A stretch of DNA of 6,847 bases from an uncultured Oscillospiraceae bacterium (GCA_902490585.1 CABUEI010000073.1:1-6847); one strand, 5' to 3'. Shown: positions 1-5,847, numbered from the stretch's first letter. Notes: generated from the letters alone by a model not told the origin. Translations and numbers: made by a program.

Positions 1-207
1 GCACTTGGTGTTGCTCTTCTGGCGGCAGTAGGTGCAGGCATTTACAGCTCAGTTCCCGAGGCTTGCCGTGCAGTGATCAAGCCTGAGAAGATACAGGAAC
101 CTATAGCTGAGAACAGTGCAAAATACGAAAAGGTATATGCACTTTACAAGAAGCTGTATCCTGCAATGAAGGCAAACTTTGACGAGCTTGCCGCTCTTGA
201 TGTGTGA
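1..207 (+). CDS. xylB: Xylulokinase, C-terminal end (partial)
   Basis: This is the last 68 codons of a sugar kinase of the FGGY family, open from the window edge to a TGA stop at 205-207. The visible part is the end of the C-terminal actin-like domain. It starts with a small-residue-rich helix (ALGVALLAAVGAGIYSSVPE) and ends with the Tyr-rich tail KYEKVYALYKKLYPAMK. A tail of the type YxxxYxxYKxLYPAxK is typical of xylulokinases, which phosphorylate D-xylulose to xylulose 5-phosphate in the cytoplasm. The neighbour 97 bases downstream is a transaldolase, which supports a pentose-phosphate role. The catalytic Asp and the ATP-binding motifs lie outside the window, so another FGGY kinase (for example ribulokinase-like) cannot be fully excluded. 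Confidence 0.84.
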   Translation, partial: ALGVALLAAVGAGIYSSVPEACRAVIKPEKIQEPIAENSAKYEKVYALYKKLYPAMKANFDELAALDV

Positions 208-213
208 TATAAT
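205..213 (+). promoter_or_regulatory. Candidate extended -10 promoter for tal
   Basis: TGATATAAT is an exact extended -10 element (TGn followed by TATAAT). The TGn is the xylB stop codon itself. No convincing -35 is present at 16-18 bases. Transcription would start near 220 and give a leader of about 85 bases. That leader can form a hairpin from 230-236 (CAGTGAC) with 254-260 (GTCGCTG), 7 bp with one G-U pair. The small TCCG/CGGA hairpin at 279-292 has no T run after it, so I do not call a terminator between xylB and tal. Read-through from xylB remains possible. Confidence 0.4.
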
Positions 214-304
214 TTAACGTTCAGAACGGCAGTGACGTTTTGTGTGTGTTTATGTCGCTGTCGTAGTAATAAATTTCATCCGTTTTTTCGGAAAAGGAGT
301 AACT

Positions 305-958
305 ATGAAGCTTTTTATTGACACAGCAAACGTTGATGACATCAGACGTGCCAACGATATGGGCATTATCTGCGGTGTTACCACAAACCCCTCGCTTATA
401 GCAAAAGAGGGAAGAGATTTCAAGCAGGTTGTAAAGGAAATCACAGAAATTGTTGACGGACCCGTTTCAGCCGAAGTAATTTCTCTTGAAGCAGATAAGA
501 TGGTTGAAGAGGCTCTTCCTCTTGCCGCAATACATAAGAACATTGTTATAAAGCTTCCTATGTGCGAAGAGGGTCTTAAAGCCTGCAAACAGCTTACCGC
601 AAAGGGAATCATGACTAATGTAACCCTTGTATTCTCAGCCGCTCAGGCACTTCTCGCCGCAATAGCAGGAGCTACATTCGTAAGCCCGTTCCTCGGCAGA
701 CTTGACGATATCGGTATGGAAGGCATGAACCTTATCGAAGAAATCGTTGATATTTTCAATGCACAGGGTATTGAAACCGAGATTATCGCCGCATCTATCC
801 GTAACCCCATGCACGTTACACAGGCGGCAAGACTTGGCTGTGATATAGCAACCGTTCCTATGAACGTACTTCTCCAGATGCTCAAGCATCCTCTTACCGA
901 CAACGGTATCGAGAGATTCCTTAAGGACTGGGAAGGTTTCACTTCTAAGCAGAAGTAA
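305..958 (+). CDS. tal: Transaldolase, small single-domain (TalC/FSA-like) type
   Basis: The 217-residue product has the length of the short transaldolase subfamily that forms decamers, not the roughly 315-residue TalB type. It transfers a dihydroxyacetone unit between sugar phosphates in the non-oxidative pentose phosphate pathway, in the cytoplasm. Visible active-site residues are Asp6, Asn28 in GVTTNPS, Glu57, the Schiff-base Lys83 in VIKLPM, Thr107, Phe129 and Arg132 in SPFLGR, and Ser164. Glu57 and Phe129 stand where fructose-6-phosphate aldolase has Gln59 and Tyr131, which argues for true transaldolase activity. The start at 305 follows AAAAGGAG with normal spacing. An in-frame start at 242 would add a hydrophobic 21-residue extension absent from the family. 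It lies between xylB and glyA (50 bases downstream), probably as one transcription unit. Confidence 0.94.
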   Translation: MKLFIDTANVDDIRRANDMGIICGVTTNPSLIAKEGRDFKQVVKEITEIVDGPVSAEVISLEADKMVEEALPLAAIHKNIVIKLPMCEEGLKACKQLTAKGIMTNVTLVFSAAQALLAAIAGATFVSPFLGRLDDIGMEGMNLIEEIVDIFNAQGIETEIIAASIRNPMHVTQAARLGCDIATVPMNVLLQMLKHPLTDNGIERFLKDWEGFTSKQK

Positions 959-1008
959 ATATAGCCGCTCGTCAGAGCGTGCTTAAAATAACCGAAAGGA
1001 TAAATGAA

Positions 1009-2265
1009 ATGTACAGTAATTTAGTTGACACAATCGGCTTTCTTAAAGGTATCGACCCCGATGTTGCCGATGCAATGGACAAGGAACTTGCACGTCAGAA
1101 AAGAAATCTTGAGCTTATTGCAAGTGAGAACATAGTTTCACCCGCTGTTATGGCGGCTATGGGCAGTGTTCTTACGAACAAGTACGCTGAGGGTTATCCC
1201 GGCAAGCGTTATTACGGCGGATGCGAGGACGTTGATATAGTAGAGAATATCGCTATTGAGCGTGCGTGCAAGCTGTTCGGTGCAAAATATGCAAACGTAC
1301 AGGCACATTCCGGCGCACAGGCTAACACAGCGGTTTATTTTGCACTGCTGAATCCCGGTGATACAGTAATGGGTATGAGCCTTGCACACGGCGGACACCT
1401 GACACACGGTTCGCCCGTAAACATTTCGGGTAAATACTTCAACTTTGTACCCTACGGACTTGACGAGGAAACCGGCAGACTGAATTACGACAATATACTC
1501 GCACTTGCCAAGGAGCATAAGCCTAAGCTTATCGTTGCAGGCGCAAGCGCATACCCCAGAGCAATCGACTTTGAAAAGCTCTCGGCTATAGCAAAGGAAG
1601 TCGGCGCATATCTCATGGTAGATATGGCTCATATCGCAGGACTTGTTGCAGGCGGTCAGCACATGTCACCCGTACCTTATGCCGATATCGTAACCACCAC
1701 CACACACAAGACTTTAAGAGGTCCCCGTGGCGGTCTTATCCTTACAAATGATGAAGAGCTTTCTAAGAAGATAAACAAGGCTATATTCCCCGGTATCCAG
1801 GGCGGACCTTTAATGCACGTTATCGCCGCTAAGGCTGTTTGCTTCGGTGAGGCATTAAAGCCCGAGTTTACGGAATACGCAAAACAGATCGTAAAGAATG
1901 CGGCTGTTCTTGCAGATTCACTGCTTGAAAAGGGATTCAACTTAGTATCCGGCGGTACTGATAACCACCTTATGCTTGTTGACCTTCAGCCTTTCAATAT
2001 CACAGGTAAGGAGCTCGAAAAGAAGCTCGATGAGGTATATATCACAGTAAATAAGAATGCTATACCTAACGACCCCCAGAGCCCGTTCGTAACAAGCGGC
2101 GTCCGCATAGGTACACCTGCCGTTACAACCAGAGGTTTAAAGGAAGATGATATGAAGCAGATCGCACAGTGCATCTATCTTACGGCTACTGACTTTGACA
2201 ACAGTGCCGATAAGGTAAGAGAAACGGTTACTGAGATCTGCAAGAAGTATCCCCTGTACGAATAA
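1009..2265 (+). CDS. glyA: Serine hydroxymethyltransferase
   Basis: The 418-residue product has the normal bacterial length. This PLP enzyme converts serine and tetrahydrofolate to glycine and 5,10-methylene-tetrahydrofolate, feeding purine, thymidylate and methionine synthesis. Family landmarks are ELIASEN (about 35-41), NKYAEGYPGKRYYGG (57-71), SGAQAN (101-106), LAHGGHLTHGSP (125-136), VDMAHIAGL (204-212, with the PLP-binding Asp205 and His208), the PLP lysine Lys234 in TTTTHKTLRGPRGG, and Arg366 in SGVRIGTPAVTTRG, which binds the substrate carboxylate. I chose the ATG at 1009 because AAAGGA at 995-1000 sits 8 bases ahead. The in-frame GTG at 979 has no ribosome binding site and lies in a CGCTC/GAGCG hairpin (966-979). 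The gene follows tal and precedes prs, consistent with a nucleotide and one-carbon theme. Confidence 0.97.
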   Translation: MYSNLVDTIGFLKGIDPDVADAMDKELARQKRNLELIASENIVSPAVMAAMGSVLTNKYAEGYPGKRYYGGCEDVDIVENIAIERACKLFGAKYANVQAHSGAQANTAVYFALLNPGDTVMGMSLAHGGHLTHGSPVNISGKYFNFVPYGLDEETGRLNYDNILALAKEHKPKLIVAGASAYPRAIDFEKLSAIAKEVGAYLMVDMAHIAGLVAGGQHMSPVPYADIVTTTTHKTLRGPRGGLILTNDEELSKKINKAIFPGIQGGPLMHVIAAKAVCFGEALKPEFTEYAKQIVKNAAVLADSLLEKGFNLVSGGTDNHLMLVDLQPFNITGKELEKKLDEVYITVNKNAIPNDPQSPFVTSGVRIGTPAVTTRGLKEDDMKQIAQCIYLTATDFDNSADKVRETVTEICKKYPLYE

Positions 2266-2276
2266 TTGTATATAAT

Positions 2277-2309
2277 CGAAAACGAGAGATAAAACGTCCC
2301 TCGTTTTCG
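2277..2309 (+). terminator. Stem-loop between glyA and prs (weak terminator or processing site)
   Basis: A perfect 10-bp inverted repeat, CGAAAACGAG at 2277-2286 and CTCGTTTTCG at 2300-2309, encloses a 13-base loop eleven bases after the glyA stop. The stem is AT-rich in its lower half and is followed by TGCTGTATAAAA rather than a T run. It is therefore a poor intrinsic terminator. A partial terminator, mRNA-stabilising hairpin or processing site between glyA and prs is equally likely. Confidence 0.4.
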
Positions 2310-2348
2310 TGCTGTATAAAAATGTTGAATATAGAAAGGAATTTGTAA

Positions 2349-3497
2349 ATGACAGCATCTGCAAGAGATATTATTTTTAATCACTCGGAGAGAGTGGCTC
2401 CGCTCGGACTTATTGCTATACCCGGTTCTGAGGAGCTTGGCAAGAAGGTCAACGATTACCTTGTAACATGGTCAAGAGAAGCAGGCTACGATTATGATAA
2501 TTTTCTCATTGAGAACGAATGCCCCAGATTTTCTTCCGGTGACGGTAAGGCTCTTATCAAGAACACTGTAAGAGGTTATGATGTTTATATTATTGCCGAT
2601 TTCGGCAACTACAGCCTTGAATATCCGCTGTTCGGCAGAATGAACCGTATGTCGCCCGACGATCACTTCCAGAACCTCAAGCGTATCATACAGGCTATCG
2701 GCGGTAAGGCTCACCGTATCAACGTTATCACGCCTATACTTTACGGCGGAAGACAGCACAGAAGAAACTACAGAGAGTCGCTTGACTGCGCTGTAGCACT
2801 TCAGGAACTTCAGAATATGGGCGTTTCCAATATCATTGCGTTTGACGCTCACGACCCCAGAGTATGCAACGCAGTTCCTCTGATGGGCTTTGATAATATA
2901 ATCCCCACATATCAGGTACTGAAGGCTCTGTTCAAGTATGTCAAGGACTTCAAGATGGATAAGGATCACTTCACAGTTGTCAGCCCCGATGAAGGTGCAC
3001 TCAACAGAAATATGTACTACTCATCTGTTCTCGGTGTTGATCTCGGTATGTTCTACAAAAGACGTGACTACTCACAGGTAGTTAACGGACGTAACCCCAT
3101 TGTTGCTCATGAGTACCTCGGTAACTCAGTTGAGGGCAAGGATGTATTCATTGCAGATGATATCATTTCATCGGGCGAGTCTATGCTTGATATCGCAATC
3201 GAGCTCAAGAAGCGTAACGCAAAGAGAATTTTTGCATATGCGACATATCCTATCTTCACAAACGGTCTTGAAGCGTTTGACAAGGCCTATGCCGACGGCA
3301 AGATCGACTATGTGTTCGGTACGAACCTTTCCTACAGAACGCCCGAACTGCTCAGCAGGGAATGGTTCTGCGAGGTTGACGTATCGAAGTATCTGTCATA
3401 TCTGATTATGGCTCTTAACCACGATATGTCAATCAGCAAGGTTATTGATCCTCACCAGAAGATAAGCGCACTGCTCGAAAAGCACAAGAACGACTGA
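2349..3497 (+). CDS. prs: Ribose-phosphate pyrophosphokinase, long divergent form
   Basis: PRPP synthetase transfers pyrophosphate from ATP to ribose 5-phosphate, giving PRPP for purines, pyrimidines, NAD, histidine and tryptophan. At 382 residues it is about 65 longer than the usual 310-320. Recognisable elements are RQHRR (135-139) at the place of the canonical ATP-loop RQDRK, DAHDP with His168 at the DLH metal-binding position, VVSPDEGALNR (210-220), KRRD (237-240), and the ribose-phosphate binding loop VFIADDIISSGES (266-278). This order and the PRTase fold make the assignment secure, but the N-terminal 60 residues and the C-terminal tail (about 340-382) differ from class I enzymes. The start is supported by AAAGGA at 2335-2340, 8 bases before ATG. 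Stop codons are in tandem (TGATAA). A strong terminator follows. Kinetics and allosteric control may differ from the standard enzyme. Confidence 0.9.
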   Translation: MTASARDIIFNHSERVAPLGLIAIPGSEELGKKVNDYLVTWSREAGYDYDNFLIENECPRFSSGDGKALIKNTVRGYDVYIIADFGNYSLEYPLFGRMNRMSPDDHFQNLKRIIQAIGGKAHRINVITPILYGGRQHRRNYRESLDCAVALQELQNMGVSNIIAFDAHDPRVCNAVPLMGFDNIIPTYQVLKALFKYVKDFKMDKDHFTVVSPDEGALNRNMYYSSVLGVDLGMFYKRRDYSQVVNGRNPIVAHEYLGNSVEGKDVFIADDIISSGESMLDIAIELKKRNAKRIFAYATYPIFTNGLEAFDKAYADGKIDYVFGTNLSYRTPELLSREWFCEVDVSKYLSYLIMALNHDMSISKVIDPHQKISALLEKHKND

Positions 3498-3505
3498 TAA
3501 GATAA

Positions 3506-3511
3506 TATAAT
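3506..3511 (+). promoter_or_regulatory. Possible -10 element ahead of rarA
   Basis: An exact TATAAT lies 8 bases after the prs stop. Transcription from it would begin near 3518, the first base of the prs terminator stem. No -35 match and no TGn extension are seen, so this is a weak candidate. It is listed because rarA otherwise has no promoter between the terminator and its ribosome binding site. Confidence 0.22.
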
Positions 3512-3517
3512 ATTTCT

Positions 3518-3551
3518 GCCTCCGCTCATCGTCGGGCGGAGGCTTGTTTTT
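3518..3551 (+). terminator. Intrinsic terminator after prs
   Basis: GCCTCCGC at 3518-3525 pairs with GCGGAGGC at 3536-3543. The stem extends inward by a T-G and a C-G pair to leave a 6-base loop (3528-3533). It is followed directly by TTGTTTTT (3544-3551). This GC-rich stem with a T run is a classic Rho-independent terminator and should end the transcription unit that includes prs. Confidence 0.92.
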
Positions 3552-3565
3552 ACAGGAGATGAACT

Positions 3566-4816
3566 ATGCCGTTAGCAGACAGAATACGTCCGACAACGCT
3601 TGATGAGGTTGTTGGACAAAGGCACATCTTAGCCCCGGGAAAGCCGCTGTATAATATCATAAGCAGAGGAAAGATACCAAATATGATATTCTACGGACCG
3701 TCGGGTGTAGGTAAAACCACTATTGCAAATATTATCGCAAAGAAAACGAGTATGAGCCTGTACAGACTTAACGGCACTCAGGCGTCTACATCGGATATCA
3801 AAGACGTTGTGGCAAACCTCGGAACATTCGGTGCGGCAGGCGGAATATTGCTTTTTCTTGACGAGATACAGTATCTGAACAAAAAACAGCAACAGACATT
3901 GCTTGAATATATCGAGAGCGGTGAGATAACGCTGATCGCATCGACAACAGAAAACCCGTATTTCTATGTATACAGCGCAATACTGTCCCGTTGCACAGTG
4001 TTTGAATTTAAACAGGTCACCGCCGAGGATATACTTCCTGCGGTGGAGCGTGCGTTCAGACTTATGGGCAAGGAAATGAACACGCAGTTTACACTTGAGG
4101 ACGGCGTGGTAAGACATATCGCTTACGGTTGCGGAGGAGATGTGCGCAAGGCGGCGAATACGGTAGAACTTTGCTGTCTGTCAAGTGAAGATGACACGGT
4201 AACAATGGAAACCGCAAAGCTTCTAACACAGAAGAGCAGTATGAACTATGACCGTGACGGCGATCAGCACTATGATATCCTGTCGGGACTTCAGAAGTCG
4301 ATAAGAGGTTCGGACGAGAATGCGGCGCTTCATTATGCGGCAAGGTTACTTGCGGCAGGTGACATAACATCACTTTGCAGGCGACTGCTTGTTATAGCAA
4401 GCGAAGATATCGGGCTTGCGTATCCTATGGCTGTACCGATAGTCAAAGCTTGCGTTGACAGTGCATTACAGCTTGGACTTCCCGAAGCCAGAATACCTCT
4501 TGCCGAAGCTGTAATTCTCCTTGCCACCTCACCTAAGTCAAACAGTGCATATCTGGGCATAGCCGCCGCATTGCAGGATATAGAGAACGGCAATACGGGT
4601 GACATCCCACGGCATCTCCAGAACAAGCATTATGACGGTGAGGGCGATGTGGTAAAAGGTCAGCATTATCTATATCCGCACGACTATCCCGACCATTATG
4701 TAAAACAACAGTATCTGCCTGACCCAATAAAAGACAGGGTTTACTATACTTTCGGTGATAACAAATTCGAGCAACAATCGAAGGCATATTGGGATAAAAT
4801 AAAGGGCAAGAAATAA
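3566..4816 (+). CDS. rarA: Replication-associated recombination protein A (AAA+ ATPase)
   Basis: The 416-residue product is a RarA/MgsA/WRNIP1-family AAA+ ATPase, a tetrameric clamp-loader-like protein acting at stalled forks and single-stranded DNA gaps. The N-terminus PLADRIRPTTLDEVVGQ is the family signature. Walker A is GPSGVGKTT (44-52), Walker B is LLFLDE (95-100), sensor 1 is STTEN (126-130), the probable arginine finger is in LSRC (140-143), and sensor 2 is Arg194 in GGDVRKAAN. The C-terminal part carries the MgsA-type tetramerisation domain with YDILSGLQKSIRGSD (about 236-250), SEDIGLAYP (279-287), HLQNKHYDGEG (350-360) and YLYPHDYP (368-375). AGGAG at 3554-3558 is 7 bases from the start codon. 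The gene is complete and seems intact. It is convergent with the TauE/SafE pair, 16 bases apart. Confidence 0.96.
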   Translation: MPLADRIRPTTLDEVVGQRHILAPGKPLYNIISRGKIPNMIFYGPSGVGKTTIANIIAKKTSMSLYRLNGTQASTSDIKDVVANLGTFGAAGGILLFLDEIQYLNKKQQQTLLEYIESGEITLIASTTENPYFYVYSAILSRCTVFEFKQVTAEDILPAVERAFRLMGKEMNTQFTLEDGVVRHIAYGCGGDVRKAANTVELCCLSSEDDTVTMETAKLLTQKSSMNYDRDGDQHYDILSGLQKSIRGSDENAALHYAARLLAAGDITSLCRRLLVIASEDIGLAYPMAVPIVKACVDSALQLGLPEARIPLAEAVILLATSPKSNSAYLGIAAALQDIENGNTGDIPRHLQNKHYDGEGDVVKGQHYLYPHDYPDHYVKQQYLPDPIKDRVYYTFGDNKFEQQSKAYWDKIKGKK

Positions 4817-4820
4817 ATCT

Positions 4821-4853
4821 GTCCGACGGTGATTATTTTCCGTCGGACTTTTT
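4821..4853 (+). terminator. Terminator between convergent rarA and TauE/SafE genes
   Basis: GTCCGACGG (4821-4829) pairs perfectly with CCGTCGGAC (4840-4848) around a 10-base loop and is followed by TTTTT, giving a strong terminator for rarA. In the other direction the hairpin is followed by AGATTTATTT, a weaker T tract, so it may act on both strands. The minus-strand gene ends inside it: its TAA occupies 4835-4833, within the loop, and its last codons are part of the stem. Confidence 0.92.
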
Positions 4854-5213
4854 CTTGCTTTTTTTATCTTTGAAACTGCTGTAAAGCTGATTAATGCCGA
4901 TATAAAGAAGAAATACGCCAAACAGTTTCCGCAGAATTTCTACATCAATAATGCCGGCAACGAAACTTCCGGCAACTGCGCAGGGAAGACCTAAAATGAG
5001 ATATTTTCCGACGAGTTTCAGATCAATCAGTTTGTTTTTAATGTGAATTATAAGAGAGAGCAGAGCAATCGGCAGAAAGAACAGCAGATTTATCCCCTGT
5101 GCTATATCCTGTGGTGTGTTTGTAAAAATCGAAAGGTACACAAGCAGAATGAAACCTCCGCCAAGCCCCATAGATGCGGCGGCACCTGTAAGTATTCCGA
5201 CCAGAATATTCAT
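4833..5213 (-). CDS. TauE/SafE-family half-size membrane protein (downstream partner)
   Basis: The 126-residue hydrophobic protein belongs to the TauE/SafE (DUF81) family of anion/organosulfur exporters, but holds only one of the usual two repeats (full-length members are about 250 residues). Predicted membrane segments are near residues 2-29 (with the glycine motif SMGLGGG at 14-20), 40-58, 69-89 and 93-111. The tail is lysine-rich (SSFKDKKSKKKSDGK), probably cytoplasmic. GGTGAGGA at 5228-5221 is 7 bases ahead of the ATG. The start codon overlaps the stop of the upstream partner as ATGA, indicating translational coupling. Longer in-frame starts upstream would run through the partner gene in another frame and are rejected. 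Family membership is well supported. The substrate cannot be told from sequence (sulfite, sulfoacetate, taurine and others are known in the family). Confidence 0.86.
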   Translation of the reverse strand: MNILVGILTGAAASMGLGGGFILLVYLSIFTNTPQDIAQGINLLFFLPIALLSLIIHIKNKLIDLKLVGKYLILGLPCAVAGSFVAGIIDVEILRKLFGVFLLYIGINQLYSSFKDKKSKKKSDGK

Positions 5214-5590
5214 ATCATCATCCTCACCGCACTTGCGATTATAAGCAGTCCGAATATTGTCCTTAAAAGCCTGTCGGGCATTTTCCCGAGAAGCAACGAG
5301 CCGAGTATTGCTCCTGCAAGCCCGTATGGAATGTATTCCCACGCCGCACCGAAATCAAGCTTACCGTTTATAAGATAAACAACGGCTGTTACAATACTCA
5401 GTACAAATATCAGAGCGACTGATGATGCATGTGCTTTCTTAGACTCGGTGCCGTTTTTCTCAAAGGCAGGCACAGCAACGGTTCCGCCGCCCGAGCCGAA
5501 AAGCCCGTTCAGAAATCCGCAGACCGCACCGTAAAACAGCTGAGTGTATTTTTTAGCATTGTTCTTTTTATTGTATTGAATAGTGTTCAT
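5210..5590 (-). CDS. TauE/SafE-family half-size membrane protein (upstream partner)
   Basis: The 126-residue product is exactly as long as its downstream partner and is also a single TauE/SafE repeat. A polar, basic N-terminus (NTIQYNKKNNAKKY) precedes a membrane segment with the family glycine motif GAVCGFLNGLFGSGGG (21-36). Further segments are near 56-75, 84-102 and 107-124. The two halves probably associate to rebuild a full transporter; this is inference from size, family architecture and the ATGA overlap. The start at 5590 is chosen because it is the only ATG just before the first membrane segment. The frame stays open to 5845, but that upstream part is non-hydrophobic, runs across the candidate ncRNA and its terminator, and is not like the family. 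No Shine-Dalgarno is visible before 5590 (upstream reads AAAACTATACTC), so initiation may be weak or leaderless. Confidence 0.84.
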   Translation of the reverse strand: MNTIQYNKKNNAKKYTQLFYGAVCGFLNGLFGSGGGTVAVPAFEKNGTESKKAHASSVALIFVLSIVTAVVYLINGKLDFGAAWEYIPYGLAGAILGSLLLGKMPDRLLRTIFGLLIIASAVRMMI

Positions 5591-5599
5591 GAGTATAGT
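5571..5599 (+). promoter_or_regulatory. Candidate + strand promoter inside the 5' end of the TauE/SafE gene
   Basis: TTGTAT (5571-5576), a 17-base spacer and TATAGT (5594-5599) resemble a sigma-A promoter pointing right, away from the TauE/SafE genes. A start near 5606 would make a short antisense RNA carrying AGGGGAG (5611-5617) and small ORFs from ATG 5621 (16 codons) or ATG 5628 (27 codons), running into the hairpin at 5634-5660. The elements could be chance in AT-rich DNA. Confidence 0.28.
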
Positions 5600-5626
5600 T
5601 TTTACACAAAAGGGGAGTTTATGCAA

Positions 5627-5660
5627 AATGAAAAGCCGTACTGTTTTTCGCAGTACGGCT
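5627..5660 (-). terminator. Terminator of the minus-strand ncRNA
   Basis: A perfect 10-bp stem, AGCCGTACTG at 5634-5643 with CAGTACGGCT at 5651-5660, has a 7-base loop. Read on the minus strand it is followed by TTTTCATTTT (5634-5625), an interrupted T tract. On the plus strand it is followed by GTTATTTTTA, so it could work in both directions. It lies between the ncRNA region and the TauE/SafE start and could also act as an attenuator for those genes. Confidence 0.68.
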
Positions 5661-5815
5661 GTTATTTTTAGGACCACCTTGCCGTGGTATGACGATGAAA
5701 CCCGCACATAAAAGTACGGTGGGTAACTTTCCCCCGAATGTTTCACGCTCCCTTCGTCCGCAAAAGCAGGAGGTCTGCAATCCGCAACCGGAGAGAAATC
5801 CCTATTAAAGAGTGT
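5627..5815 (-). ncRNA. Candidate structured non-coding RNA, family not recognised
   Basis: This stretch of about 190 bases between the DUF1292 and TauE/SafE genes has no credible protein but strong RNA-like structure. The main rod pairs 5691-5701 with 5740-5758: GACGA with TCGTC and TGAAAC with GTTTCA, 11 bp interrupted by a one-sided 8-base bulge (5746-5753). Inside it, 5702-5707 and 5714-5719 form a 6-bp hairpin. On the minus strand this is CCGUAC/GUGCGG with a U-G pair; on the plus strand it would contain a C-A mismatch, which favours minus-strand transcription. Further hairpins are 5673-5677 with 5684-5688 (ACCAC/GUGGU) and 5766-5769 with 5775-5778 (GCAG/CUGC). A promoter lies upstream and an intrinsic terminator ends it. 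The length is like 6S RNA, but I find no long stem joining the two ends, and no SRP, tmRNA, RNase P or riboswitch signature I know. Confidence 0.5.
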
Positions 5816-5818
5816 CGG

Positions 5819-5847
5819 ATCATATGAAATCATACTGAAGCGCACAA
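5819..5847 (-). promoter_or_regulatory. Candidate promoter for the ncRNA
   Basis: On the minus strand, TTGTGC (5847-5842) and TATGAT (5824-5819) are separated by 17 bases. The -10 matches consensus in five of six positions, the -35 in three. The predicted start is near 5815-5812, just before the structured region. It lies 20 bases downstream of the DUF1292 stop, so read-through from that gene may also contribute, since no terminator is seen between them. Confidence 0.48.

Noticed and set aside
279..292. TCCG-TTTTTT-CGGA hairpin before tal as a terminator
   Set aside because: It has only 4 bp, and the T run is in the loop rather than after the stem.
242..304. N-terminal extension of transaldolase from an earlier in-frame start
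   Set aside because: The added residues are unlike the family, the start has no ribosome binding site, and ATG 305 has a strong one and gives the family length.
979..1008. GTG start for glyA 10 codons upstream
   Set aside because: There is no Shine-Dalgarno before it and it lies in a small hairpin. ATG 1009 is well placed after AAAGGA.
5627..5815. 6S RNA identity for the ncRNA
   Set aside because: The size fits, but I find no long closing stem between the 5' and 3' ends and no central bubble I can define. A covariance search is needed to decide.
5591..5845. Upstream part of the open frame leading into the TauE/SafE gene
   Set aside because: It is non-hydrophobic, unrelated to the family, and runs through the terminator hairpin and the structured ncRNA region. 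It is open probably by chance.
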